From positions 1-39,959 of the forward strand of contig JAFGVA010000236.1 of the NCBI GenBank assembly GCA_016938235.1: 39,959 bases of DNA, read 5' to 3'. This DNA comes from Bacteroidales bacterium (GTDB taxonomy: Bacteria > Bacteroidota > Bacteroidia > Bacteroidales > UBA10428). How positions within the stretch are numbered: the stretch's first letter is position 1; the number at the start of each line of letters is the position of its first letter. Of the stretch, positions 26,215 through 36,000 are shown piece after piece. The notes below the pieces were generated by a model. That model was not told the origin of the DNA and did no database searches. It saw only the letters and a list, made by a program, of their open reading frames with translations. A program made the translations under genes and the position numbers.

Positions 26215-26978
26215 ATTTTAAATAATTTGCTTGCATTATCTGTAGTATGCCGGGCAACCTCTTCTATTGTGCTGCCTGACAATTCAGCAATTTTTTCGGC
26301 GATAATGGGAATATAACAGCTTTCGTTTCGTTTTCCCCTATATGGAACAGGTGCAAGATACGGAGAATCTGTTTCGAGCACAATATGATTTAAATCAATT
26401 TTTGAAACAACCTCAGGCAAATGTGAATTTTTAAAAGTCACCACGCCCCCAATGCCTATATAAAAACCCATTTCAATAACCTGATGTGCTTGTTCGGAAT
26501 TACCCGGAAATGCATGAAAAATACCTTTGTAACCCTGACAATTTATCATTTTGAGAACTTCCAGTATCTCACAGTAAGATTCCCGTGAGTGAATAACAAT
26601 GGGCAAATCTTTTGCGAGTGCATACCTTACTTGTTTTTCGAAAGCCACCTTCTGTTCCTCAATAAAAGTTTTTTCCCAATATAAATCAATTCCAATTTCG
26701 CCCACACCGTAATTTCTCTTCTCGCTTAATGCAGTAAATATATTGTTTAACTCATCTTCAAAATTCTCTTTAACATGGGTTGGATGCAAACCAATCAGCG
26801 GCTTAAACAGTTCATTATCCTTCTCGGCTAACTGACACATTGGTTCAACAGATTCAGAATCGATATTTGGGAGTATAATCTTGTTTACACCTGCCTCGAG
26901 CGAACGGCTAATGCATAAATCAATATCGTTATCGAATTGTGAAAGATACAAATGTGAATGAGTGTCAATAAAATTCAT
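26211..26978 (-). CDS. TatD family metal-dependent hydrolase
   Basis: A 255-aa TIM-barrel metallohydrolase of the TatD DNase family. Metal ligands are visible in FIDTHSHLY (HxH), GEIGIDLYW (Glu), VIHSRES and IFHAF (His) and ETDSPYLAP (Asp). Such enzymes act as 3'-5' DNA exonucleases or D-aminoacyl-tRNA deacylases. It is downstream of dprA (67 bp gap) and overlaps ansA. Confidence 0.92.
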   Translation of the reverse strand: MNFIDTHSHLYLSQFDNDIDLCISRSLEAGVNKIILPNIDSESVEPMCQLAEKDNELFKPLIGLHPTHVKENFEDELNNIFTALSEKRNYGVGEIGIDLYWEKTFIEEQKVAFEKQVRYALAKDLPIVIHSRESYCEILEVLKMINCQGYKGIFHAFPGNSEQAHQVIEMGFYIGIGGVVTFKNSHLPEVVSKIDLNHIVLETDSPYLAPVPYRGKRNESCYIPIIAEKIAELSGSTIEEVARHTTDNASKLFKI

Positions 26979-27045
26979 CGGAGCTTTTTCAGCGAAGATA
27001 GGCTATTCTTAACTTTTAGACGAATGACAAGAGGGAAAATTAGTT

Positions 27046-28146
27046 CTAAACTAAAACGTAATTCTTCCCCGGAAGGGATCTGACAATTCCTTTGAATTCG
27101 AGGTTCAATAACAAAGCCGAAACTGTTGCAACAGGCATCTTTGACAGGTGGGACAAATCGTCTAAACTCATATTTTTCGAATCTTTTAATAATTGAAAAA
27201 GCGCATCTTCCTGGGGAGGTAAATCAATAAACATTGATCGTTGAATCGGAACCGCTTTCGCTGCAATGTCCCATCTCAAAAATTTCACCATATCTTCTGC
27301 TGATTCAATCAGGGTTGCCAAATTACTTTTTATAAGCTTGTTACAACCTCGTGAATATTTATCATTTGTGCGTCCCGGAAAAGCAAACACATCCCTGTTA
27401 TATGAATTAGCCATATCAGCAGTTATAAGTGCTCCGCCCTTTTCTCCCGATTCAACTACAACAGTTGCATCTGTCAGACCTGCAATAATCCTGTTTCTGC
27501 TAACAAAATTACCCGGATCTGGTTTTTTATTGTGCTGAAATTCTGAACAAACACATCCGTTCTCCAAAACACCCTGCAAATACCGCTTGTGCAGGCTTGG
27601 GTAAACTTGCTCAACACCATGGCCAAAAACAGCAATGGTTTTCAATTTTGCATCCATTGCGGCTTTATGTGCTGCAATATCAATTCCGTAAGCAAATCCG
27701 CTAACAATTATTGTATCAGGTGCTAAAAGTTTCAAATCTTCGATTAATTTGCTTGTTAGTGATTCGCCATATTCTGTTGCCCGCCGGGTTCCGACTACAC
27801 TAATTAATTTTTCTGAATTAAAACAGTTTTCACCTTTATAAAACAGCAATATTGGAGCGTCATCACATTCCCTTAACCTGTATGGAAAAAGTTTGTCGAG
27901 ATAAAACAGGTACTTAATATCTTTTTCTTCTATTGATTTGAGCTCCAGCTCTGCATTTTGCAACACTTCAGAAATATTAATCCCGTTGAGAATAGCTGTT
28001 CCAATACCCGGCACCTTACTTAAAGTAGATTTCTTTTCTTTAAATACTGCTTCGGGACTGCCCAGGTATGAAACAAGATTTCGTGCCAATCTTGGCCCGA
28101 CCTTAGGAATCATGGACAATGCAATATGATAGAGGGAGGAACTCAT
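27046..28146 (-). CDS. dprA: DNA-processing protein DprA
   Basis: A 366-aa DprA. An N-terminal helix-hairpin-helix part (MIPKVGPRLARNLV, KVPGIGTAI) leads into the Rossmann-like domain (about 75-285) with SVVGTRRATEYG, VSGFAYGIDIAAHKAAM and GGALITADMA. A C-terminal winged helix (about 300-366) follows. It binds single-stranded DNA and loads RecA during natural transformation. The upstream membrane protein gene ends 9 bp before its start. Confidence 0.95.
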   Translation of the reverse strand: MSSSLYHIALSMIPKVGPRLARNLVSYLGSPEAVFKEKKSTLSKVPGIGTAILNGINISEVLQNAELELKSIEEKDIKYLFYLDKLFPYRLRECDDAPILLFYKGENCFNSEKLISVVGTRRATEYGESLTSKLIEDLKLLAPDTIIVSGFAYGIDIAAHKAAMDAKLKTIAVFGHGVEQVYPSLHKRYLQGVLENGCVCSEFQHNKKPDPGNFVSRNRIIAGLTDATVVVESGEKGGALITADMANSYNRDVFAFPGRTNDKYSRGCNKLIKSNLATLIESAEDMVKFLRWDIAAKAVPIQRSMFIDLPPQEDALFQLLKDSKNMSLDDLSHLSKMPVATVSALLLNLEFKGIVRSLPGKNYVLV

Positions 28147-28155
28147 TCCCTGAAA

Positions 28156-28635
28156 TTATTTTTTAGAAATGTAGTTATTAAGAATTTTTTTAAGAGTTGT
28201 TATTTCTTTTTGGCTTAACAAGCTTAAACTAACCGGAGGATATTTAGCCTCTTTATCTTTATAACTTCGATAAAGCACAACCTTTTTTTTACCAAATAAG
28301 CCATTTTCAATTTCATAGTTTGAAAACTCCTTCACTGGAATCTCAATCGAGTTTTTCTTGCGATTAAAAAACCCCAGTGAAAAATATCTTAAGATTATAA
28401 ATTCTTTGCGAACGGAGAGAAAAATATAATTGTATTCCATCAGACCCTCAATGGTGAGATAAATAACATACAAGCCTGTAATAATTAAGGCCCAGTTGTA
28501 TTTACTTAGCCCAAAATAAAGCTCAGAGGGTTTTCCCCAAACCAAAACAATTATTACAATAGCTGCATAAACAAGAATTGTAATCATTCTTCGAAGTTGA
28601 GTGCTTATCACTTTTTTCTGAGTATCGATAATCAT
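28156..28635 (-). CDS. Two-TM membrane protein of unknown function
   Basis: A 159-aa protein with two TM segments (about 16-34 and 46-64). A cytosolic C-terminal domain of alternating strands (FLSVRKEFIILRYFSLGFF, SIEIPVKEFSNYEIENGLFGKKKVVLY) resembles bacterial PH-like membrane domains. It has no enzymatic motif. It heads the unit with dprA, tatD and ansA. Function unknown. Confidence 0.65.
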   Translation of the reverse strand: MIIDTQKKVISTQLRRMITILVYAAIVIIVLVWGKPSELYFGLSKYNWALIITGLYVIYLTIEGLMEYNYIFLSVRKEFIILRYFSLGFFNRKKNSIEIPVKEFSNYEIENGLFGKKKVVLYRSYKDKEAKYPPVSLSLLSQKEITTLKKILNNYISKK

Positions 28636-28729
28636 AAAGCTGGTTTTGAATCAAATTTATATCTAAACGGTTAATTGAACAAAACTATTTTAACTGATCA
28701 GGTATTTCATTTAAAACGATTTCATATGG

Positions 28730-29176
28730 CTATCTCTTTTTTTTAAAAAAATCTGTCATCAACTTGCTGCATTGTTGCTCCATAATACCAGATAAAACCG
28801 AAGTTTTTGGGTGTAAAAGGGGTTGATTTATTAAAGAATAGCCCCTTTTGTTATCAATAGCACCAAAAACAATTTCTGAAATCTGTGACCAAAACAATGC
28901 CCCTGCACACATTACACAAGGCTCAAGAGTAACATATATGGTGCATGTGTCGAGATATTTGGCGCCTAAATAATTTGTTGCTGCTGTTATTGCCTGCATT
29001 TCGGCATGAGCAGTAACATCGTTCAGCGTTTCGGTTAAATTATGAGCTCTGGCTATTATTGTGTTTTTTGCAACCACAACAACACCAACAGGCACTTCAT
29101 TTTTATCAAAAGCTTTTTGAGCTTCTTTTAAAGCTTCTTTCATAAAATACTCGTGCGAAAAGATTTCAGCTTCCAT
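28730..29176 (-). CDS. tadA: tRNA-adenosine(34) deaminase
   Basis: A 148-aa cytidine-deaminase-fold enzyme converting A34 to inosine in tRNA-Arg(ACG). The zinc and catalytic motifs are HAEMQAI (TAHAE, with the proton-shuttle Glu) and PCVMCAGA, with the second and third zinc ligands. Its length matches TadA and not longer guanine deaminases. It diverges from aspS. Confidence 0.92.
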   Translation of the reverse strand: MEAEIFSHEYFMKEALKEAQKAFDKNEVPVGVVVVAKNTIIARAHNLTETLNDVTAHAEMQAITAATNYLGAKYLDTCTIYVTLEPCVMCAGALFWSQISEIVFGAIDNKRGYSLINQPLLHPKTSVLSGIMEQQCSKLMTDFFKKKR

Positions 29177-29250
29177 AAAATTGAATTCTATCAGTTATTA
29201 GGCGTAAATTTCTTTTTATCTTCGTGGCTTAATTCAAAAATAGCTATAAA

Positions 29251-31008
29251 ATGTACAGAACACATACCTGTGGTGAGTTAAATATTTCGAACGCTAATAC
29301 AAAAGTTGTATTAAGTGGATGGATTCAGCGTTCACGCGATTTAGGAGGAATGACTTTTATTGATTTGCGCGACCGATACGGAATAACCCAGTTGGCGTTT
29401 AATATGGACACCAACAGTGCTCTTTGCGAACAAGCACGGAAACTTGGAAGAGAGTTTGTGATACAGGTAGAAGGAACAGTTGCTGAAAGACATAGTAAAA
29501 ACCTTAAGATTCCAACCGGCGAAATTGAGATCATAGTTGATAAAATTATAATTCTTAATAAGTCAGAAATACCTCCTTTCACAATTGAAGAGGATACTGA
29601 CGGAGGCGAAGAAATCCGCATGAAATACAGGTATCTTGACCTAAGAAGGACTCCCATGCTCAATGCGTTAAAACTTAGGCACAAGATGGCCCAGGAAACC
29701 AGAAAATACCTAAGCAATGAAGAATTCATGGAGGTGGAAACTCCTGTTTTAATAAAATCTACACCTGAAGGTGCAAGAGACTTTGTAGTACCATCAAGAA
29801 TGAATCCCGGTGAGTTTTATGCCTTGCCACAGTCGCCGCAGACATTTAAGCAATTGCTTATGGTAGGTGGTTATGACCGCTATTTCCAGATAGTAAAATG
29901 CTTTCGCGATGAAGATTTAAGAGCCGACCGACAACCTGAGTTTACACAAATTGACTGCGAGATGGCTTTTGTTGAACAGGAAGATGTTTTAAATACCTTC
30001 GAAGGCCTTATTAAACACATGTTCAGGGTTGTAATGAACGTAGAACTTGAGGGCCCTTTTCCAAGAATGAGCTACGACGAAGCCATGAGCAAATACGGAA
30101 ACGACAAGCCGGATATAAGGTTTGGAATGAAAATACGTGACCTTTCTGATGTAGCAAAGGGTAAGGGTTTTGTTGTTTTTGACAATTCGGAATTTGTTGG
30201 TGGCATTAATGCCAATGGCTGTGCTGAATACAGTCGGAAACAACTCGATGAACTTACCAAATTTGTTACCAAACCACAGGTTGGTGCTAAAGGATTGGTT
30301 TGGATAAAATACAACGAGGATGGAACTTTCAAATCGACGATTGATAAGTTCTTCACCGAAGAAGATTTTAAACTATGGGCGGCTAAATTTAACGCAAAAC
30401 CAGGCGATTTAATTTTAATACTTGCCGGTGCAAAAGCTCAAACCCTTTCGGCATTGGGAACCTTGCGGCTGGAAATGGGAAGTCTTTTAAACCTTTTAGA
30501 CAAAAAAGTTTTTGCTCCACTCTGGGTAGTTGATTTTCCATTACTTGAATGGGATGAAAATGCCAAACGTTTTTTTGCTATGCATCACCCCTTTACTTCA
30601 CCAAAACCCGAAGACATTGAGAAGCTGGATTCAAATCCGGGCGATGTAAGAGCAAATGCCTATGATATGGTAATAAACGGCGTTGAAGTTGGAGGTGGTT
30701 CAATTCGAATTCACGATCAAAAACTTCAACAGAAGATGTTTAAAACCTTAGGTTTTTCTGACGAAGATGCTGAAGCACAATTTGGATTCCTGATGAATGC
30801 CTTTAAATATGGTGCTCCACCTCATGGAGGCATTGCCTTTGGATTCGACAGGCTGGTATCGTTATTTGCCGGTCTTGATTCGATTCGCGATGTTATTGCC
30901 TTCCCTAAGAATAATAACGGACGTGATATTATGATTGATTCTCCGTCGAAAGTTGCAAAAGAAGCGTTGGATGAACTGAATTTAGAATTAAAAAAGAAAG
31001 AAAAATAA
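29251..31008 (+). CDS. aspS: Aspartate--tRNA ligase
   Basis: A 585-aa class II aminoacyl-tRNA synthetase charging tRNA-Asp. It has an N-terminal OB-fold anticodon-binding domain (about 1-105), motif 2 [18 protein letters not shown], an inserted bacterial-type GAD domain (about 290-400), and motif 3 [15 protein letters not shown]. The long bacterial form with GAD domain is intact. A terminator hairpin lies just downstream. Confidence 0.97.
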   Translation: MYRTHTCGELNISNANTKVVLSGWIQRSRDLGGMTFIDLRDRYGITQLAFNMDTNSALCEQARKLGREFVIQVEGTVAERHSKNLKIPTGEIEIIVDKIIILNKSEIPPFTIEEDTDGGEEIRMKYRYLDLRRTPMLNALKLRHKMAQETRKYLSNEEFMEVETPVLIKSTPEGARDFVVPSRMNPGEFYALPQSPQTFKQLLMVGGYDRYFQIVKCFRDEDLRADRQPEFTQIDCEMAFVEQEDVLNTFEGLIKHMFRVVMNVELEGPFPRMSYDEAMSKYGNDKPDIRFGMKIRDLSDVAKGKGFVVFDNSEFVGGINANGCAEYSRKQLDELTKFVTKPQVGAKGLVWIKYNEDGTFKSTIDKFFTEEDFKLWAAKFNAKPGDLILILAGAKAQTLSALGTLRLEMGSLLNLLDKKVFAPLWVVDFPLLEWDENAKRFFAMHHPFTSPKPEDIEKLDSNPGDVRANAYDMVINGVEVGGGSIRIHDQKLQQKMFKTLGFSDEDAEAQFGFLMNAFKYGAPPHGGIAFGFDRLVSLFAGLDSIRDVIAFPKNNNGRDIMIDSPSKVAKEALDELNLELKKKEK

Positions 31009-31011
31009 TAT

Positions 31012-31034
31012 AAAAGGGAGTGAATCACTCCCTT
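31012..31034. terminator. Bidirectional terminator between aspS and the M56 gene
   Basis: AAAAGGGAGTGA (31012-31023) and TCACTCCCTTTT (31025 onward) form an almost perfect inverted repeat with A/T flanks. It serves two convergent genes and lies just before the leftward gene's stop. Confidence 0.75.
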
Positions 31035-31039
31035 TTCTT

Positions 31040-32347
31040 TTACTCTTCAAAATAATCCTCAGGATTTACCCTTTCCCCGTTTTTCAGCACTTCGTAATGT
31101 AAATGCGGTCCGGTAGACAGGCCTGAGCTGCCTACAAGGCCGATTACATCGCCTTGTGAAACTTTATCACCTGTATTCACCTTGAATTCCTTAAGGTGGG
31201 AATAAAATGTTGTATAAACATCATCATGCTCAATTACAATTAAATTTCCATGCCCCTTTTTAAATTCAGCATTAAGAACTGTTCCTGAAGCTGTTGCAAT
31301 TATTGGCGTACCCTCTTTTGCTGCCAGATCAACTGCATTATGCATAATTTGCTTCTTGCTTATTGGATCAATTCGCATTCCAAAACCTGATGTAATTTTA
31401 TATTCACCCTTTATCGGAACAATATCCGGTGGATCTGAAAAAGTAGTTTTATCGATTTTTACTTCTTCGGTTAAAGATAATCCGGAGAAACTCATTGCCA
31501 GCAAGGCAATTAAGGGAACTACCAAAATGTAGATCCAGCAAACTTTTTTATGTGTTTTATTTTTTGTGATCATAATAATTCGTTTTTTCATGGTTCGCCA
31601 ATAAAAATGACTTGCAATACCAGCATAAACCGATCGGCCGGCAACCTCTGCCATAAATCTCAAATAATCGGATTTTATAACTCCCTGTTTGAGAACAGAT
31701 AAATCGGCCAGGTATTCGTGGTTTTGCATTAATGCTCGTTTAAAAAGAAAGACAAAAGGATTGAACCAGTTGAATACAAAGAATAATTCAACTAAAATGA
31801 TGTCTATTGAATGTAATTGCCTGGCATGTGCATACTCGTGTTTAAGCACCGCTAAAAATGAACTCTTTTGAATTTCTTCTTCGGGTATAAAAATCCACTT
31901 GTAAAAAGTAAATGGAGTTTTAACCTGTTTCCCGGTATAAAAGAAGATTCTGTTCTTAATACTACCTGAGCAATTTCTAAGAAGCTTTTGTATCGAAAAA
32001 ACACTCCGGATAAATCTCACCGCAAATGCCAGTGTTACAATTATATATAGAAACTTCAATAGTTTAGCCCAACTAAATTGCGAATAAGAAGAAAGCTCAT
32101 TTTGAGTACCTGCTAACTCCGGATTGTATTCAGGAATAAATCCATAATAAAAATCAGCATGTATGGGTATCAAATATTCTTTAAAAGAAATGTGAATAAA
32201 AGGTATAACCGCAGAAAAAATAAAAGCAGAAAGTAAATACAAGCGGTTTAGCCTGTAAAAGCTTGTACGCTGAAACAACAATACATATATAAGATACAGG
32301 ATAGCTAAAGCTGCACCCGACTTAATAAAATATATGCCAGGATTCAT
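31040..32347 (-). CDS. M56 (BlaR1-like) membrane peptidase fused to an M23 endopeptidase domain
   Basis: A 435-aa fusion. The N-terminal half has TM segments (about 7-25, 37-52, 97-115), then the M56 zinc site HEYAH (170-174) with HEYLAD (210-215), and a TM at about 270-290. The C-terminal third (about 311-432) is an M23/LytM domain with ligands His336 and Asp340 (HNAVD), His384 (YSHL) and His415/His417 (GPHLHYE). M56 proteins sense beta-lactams or envelope stress and cut a BlaI-type repressor. M23 domains cut peptide crosslinks in peptidoglycan and here should face the periplasm. The gene overlaps the upstream BlaI gene by 4 bases. Confidence 0.85.
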   Translation of the reverse strand: MNPGIYFIKSGAALAILYLIYVLLFQRTSFYRLNRLYLLSAFIFSAVIPFIHISFKEYLIPIHADFYYGFIPEYNPELAGTQNELSSYSQFSWAKLLKFLYIIVTLAFAVRFIRSVFSIQKLLRNCSGSIKNRIFFYTGKQVKTPFTFYKWIFIPEEEIQKSSFLAVLKHEYAHARQLHSIDIILVELFFVFNWFNPFVFLFKRALMQNHEYLADLSVLKQGVIKSDYLRFMAEVAGRSVYAGIASHFYWRTMKKRIIMITKNKTHKKVCWIYILVVPLIALLAMSFSGLSLTEEVKIDKTTFSDPPDIVPIKGEYKITSGFGMRIDPISKKQIMHNAVDLAAKEGTPIIATASGTVLNAEFKKGHGNLIVIEHDDVYTTFYSHLKEFKVNTGDKVSQGDVIGLVGSSGLSTGPHLHYEVLKNGERVNPEDYFEE

Positions 32348-32727
32348 TTGTCCTTCTTTTTTAATTCATCAATTTCTTTATCGATCTGTTTTTTTATCGC
32401 CTCTAATTGGGTAAGACTCATTTGATTGCTGTTAGCAAAAAACGAAGCAAATTTTGCTACAGAACCATTAAAGAAATTTTTAATTAGTCCATTAAAGTGT
32501 GTGTTAAAATAGTGTTCCTTTTCAATTAGCGGATAATACTCATGAACCTTGCCATAAGTATTATGTGCGATAAAGCCTTTTTTTACCAGAACTCTTATAA
32601 CGGTAGAGATGGTAGTGTAGGCAGGTCGTGGTTCGGGAAACTGTTCAACAATGTCTTTTAAGTAGCCCTTCCCTATCGACCAGAGGTTTTGCATTACTTG
32701 TTCTTCTGCTTTTGTCAATTCTTTCAT
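32344..32727 (-). CDS. BlaI/MecI/CopY-family repressor
   Basis: A 127-aa winged-helix repressor (LTKAEEQVMQNLW, PAYTTISTVIRVLVKKGFIAH) with a C-terminal dimerisation helix. In this family the repressor is inactivated by proteolysis triggered by the M56 partner, which follows with a 4-base overlap. It has no CopY-type C-terminal metal cysteines. A -7 box TATATTTG (32739-32732, minus strand) ends only 4 bases before its ATG, so the transcript may be nearly leaderless. Confidence 0.92.
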   Translation of the reverse strand: MKELTKAEEQVMQNLWSIGKGYLKDIVEQFPEPRPAYTTISTVIRVLVKKGFIAHNTYGKVHEYYPLIEKEHYFNTHFNGLIKNFFNGSVAKFASFFANSNQMSLTQLEAIKKQIDKEIDELKKKDK

Positions 32728-32734
32728 GAAACAA

Positions 32735-32778
32735 ATATAACTATTTTTTTAATTGTATTACTATATTTATAGTTATAT
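32735..32778. promoter_or_regulatory. Candidate operator of the BlaI-M56 unit
   Basis: ATATAACTAT (32735-32744) and ATAGTTATAT (32769-32778) are perfect 10-bp inverted arms. Inside lies a compact dyad, ACTATA-TT-TATAGT (32760-32773). They overlap the presumed -7 box of the BlaI gene, as expected for autoregulation. AT-rich DNA weakens the evidence. Confidence 0.45.
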
Positions 32779-32938
32779 AATTATTTTATTAGTTATCGCA
32801 AGGTAAAACATAATTCTTTGCGGTTTAGGTATATTTTCATAAATTATGCTTCGATTCAGAAAAGTTAGGGAACACAAACAGAAAAGGATAGAATATCTGA
32901 ATTATAACAGCTAAAAAAACACAATACTGCTTACCAAT

Positions 32939-33021
32939 AAAAAAAATGCCCCGAAGATAGTCGAGGCAGCTAAATGTTTTCACAACGGAATAATCCTTAT
33001 TGTGAATTGCTTCAATTTGTA
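32939..33021 (-). ncRNA. tracrRNA of the type II-C CRISPR-Cas9 system
   Basis: Read leftward, divergent from cas9. The anti-repeat (33021 to 32999) matches the repeat at the window end over ATTTGTA (7 bp) and TTGTGAATTGCTT (13 bp), with CA versus TCG as a bulge between. It continues with AAGGATTATTCCGTTGTG and ends in a terminator hairpin (32947-32968, including one G-U pair) plus eight U (32946-32939). On the minus strand TTTTG (33056-33052) and TATATTG (33032-33026), 19 bases apart, would start transcription near 33020, just where pairing to the repeat begins. Length about 83 nt. Ends are predicted. Confidence 0.85.
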
Positions 33022-33060
33022 ATTGCAATATATCGAAAACTCTACAATAAACAAAACATT

Positions 33061-36000
33061 ATGAAAAAGATATTAGGACTGGATTTAGGAACAAACTCTA
33101 TTGGATGGAGTCTCATTGAACATGATTTTGATAAAAAGGAAGGTAAAATTCTGGGAATGGGGAGTCGCATAATTCCGATGAGTAAAGATATAATGGACAA
33201 GTTTGGTTCAGGCCAGAGTCACTCTCAAACAGCAGAACGTACTGATTATCGTGGAACTCGTCGTCTTTATCAAAGAGATAATTTAAGGAGAGAACGTTTA
33301 CATAGGGTTTTAAATGTTTTAGGTTTTTTGCCTGGGCATTACGTTGATTCAATAGACTTTGAAAACAGACTTGGGCAATTTTACAATAATAGAGAGGTTA
33401 AACTAAACTATAAGCCATTTGAAAGTAATGGGAACCTAGCTTTTGAATTTCTTTTTAAGGATAGTTTTCTTGATATGGTTTCTGAGTTTAAGGAAAAGCA
33501 CCCTGAGTTATTCCACCAAAAAGAAAATGGCGAAGAAGCTAAAATACCTTATGATTGGACAATTTATTATTTGCGAAAAAAAGCTTTAACCGAAAAAATT
33601 ACTGAACAAGAGCTTGCCTGGATTATTCTAAATTTTAATCAAAAGCGAGGCTATTATCAATTGCGAGGCGAAGAAGAGGAAACTGATAATACTAAATCTG
33701 AAGAATTTTATTCTTTGAGAGTATATGACGTAGAAGAAACAGAGGATAAAAATGCTAATGGGACATGGCATAATGTAATCTTGGAAAATGGTTGGATATA
33801 TAGAAGACAAAGCAAAGAATCACTTAAAAGTTGGAACGGAAAGATAAAGGAATTTATTATTACAACCCAATTAGATGAGAATGGTAATCCGAAAGTTGAT
33901 AAAGAAGGTGATGTGAAAAGAAGTTTTAGGGCAGTCGATTCTGAAAAAGATTGGATTGCAATAAAAAAGAAAACAGAACAAGATATAGGTAAGTCAGAAA
34001 AAACTGTTGGATTTTACATCTACGAATCTCTCCTAAAAAGCCCCAAACAAAAAATAAGAGGAAAGCTCGTTAAGACAATTGAACGTAAGTTTTATAAACA
34101 AGAATTGAATAAAATACTTGAGGTTCAAACTAAATTTCATGATAAACTGAAAGACAAAGACCTATATAGAGCTTGCGTTGAAGAACTATATCCAAGAAAT
34201 GAAGCACATCAGCAAAGTATTATCGATAAAGGTTTTGTATACTTATTCCTGAATGATATAATATTTTATCAGCGACCGTTGAAAAGTCAGAAATCAAATA
34301 TCGCTGGCTGTACATATGAAACACGGACATTTAAAAAAGATGTTGATGGCAAAAAGGAAATTGTAACCGAAGCAATAAAAGCGATACCAAAATCACACCC
34401 TTTATTTCAGGAGTTCAGGTTGTGGCAGTTTCTGCAAAATCTAAAAATTTATCAAAAAGAAGCTCTTATTGATGGTAAAACCCAGATAGATTATAATGTA
34501 ACTGATACAATGCTTGCAAATGAAGATGACTGGATTGCAATATTCGATTATTTAAATACAAGAAAGGAAGTTGAACAAAAGCATATTATAGAGCATCTTG
34601 TAAAACAAGGAAAGATTACTAAAAAAGAAAAAGATAATTACAGATGGAATTATGTAGAAGATAAAACTTACCCGGCAAATACAACAAAAGCACAATTTGT
34701 TTCCCGTTTAAAGAAAGTTGAAGGTGTAAATGCTGATGAAATACTAACCGATGATTTTCAGCAAGCCTTGTGGCATATTATTTATTCTATAACGGATAAG
34801 GCAGAGTTTGAAAAGGCATTAAAGAAATTTGCAGAAAAGAATTGCTTAGATGTTAATTCATTTTTTGAGGCATTTCAGAAATTTCCACCTTTTGATAGTG
34901 AATACGGAGCATATTCTTTAAAAGCATTAAAGAAACTTCTTCCGGTAATGAGAAGAGGAAAATACTGGAACGAACATGATATCTCAGAAGAAGTCATCCG
35001 AAAGGCAGAATCAATTCGGGAACGTTTAGATGCTGTCGGTTTTCAAAAAACAAAAATTGACGAAACTGTCAGTGATGATGAAGTACAAAAACAAGTTTTA
35101 CGGAGTTTTGCAGATTTTTCCGGTAAAAATATGGTGCAGGGGTTAAATACCTATCAAGCATGTTATTTGGTATATGGAAGGCATTCCGAAGCTGTAGATA
35201 CTACAAAATGGGAAATACCTGATAATATTGATGCTTATTTACAAAAGTTTAAACAACATAGTTTGCGAAATCCAATAGTAGAGCAAGTTGTAACAGAAAC
35301 CCTGCGAGTAGTTCGTGATATTTGGCAATATTATGGAAACGGTGATAAGAATTTCTTTAAAGAAATTCATATTGAATTGGGTCGCGAAATGAAAAATCCG
35401 GCAGATAAAAGAAAGCAAATTGCTGCCCGACAACAAGAAAACGAAAATACAAACCAGCGTATTAAACAAATTTTAACTGAGTTGATGAATGATTCTGCCG
35501 TAGAAGGTGATGTTCGACCACATTCCCCAAGTCATCAGGAAGTTTTAAAAATTTATGAAGAGGGTATATATCAAAATCCAAATGCTGATTATAAAAAAGT
35601 AAATCAGGATGAAATTGAAAAAATTCGCAAAACAGCAAAACCTTCAGCAAAGGACATTACCCGTTATAAACTTTGGCTTGAACAAGGCTATCGCTCACCA
35701 TATACAGGAGAAATGATTTCGCTTGGCAAACTGTTCACAACCGCATACCAAATAGAACATATTATTCCTCAAGCCCGCTATTTTGATGATTCGCTCAGCA
35801 ATAAAATTATTTGTGAGAGTGAAGTGAATCAACTAAAAAGCAATATGACCGCCTATGAATTTATTAAAGATAAAGGAGGCAGTGTTGTTGATTTGCAGCA
35901 AGGTAAAACAGTTAAGATATTTGATTTATCAACCTATGAAGAAAATTGCAATCAATATTTTAAGAAGAATAAAACGAAGTTGAAAAAACTTTTGTCGGAA

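Noticed and set aside
32974-33060. N-terminal extension of cas9 (29 extra codons)
   Set aside because: The stretch encodes the tracrRNA anti-repeat and nexus on the other strand, and Cas9 proteins normally begin at the RuvC-I strand, which starts at 33061.
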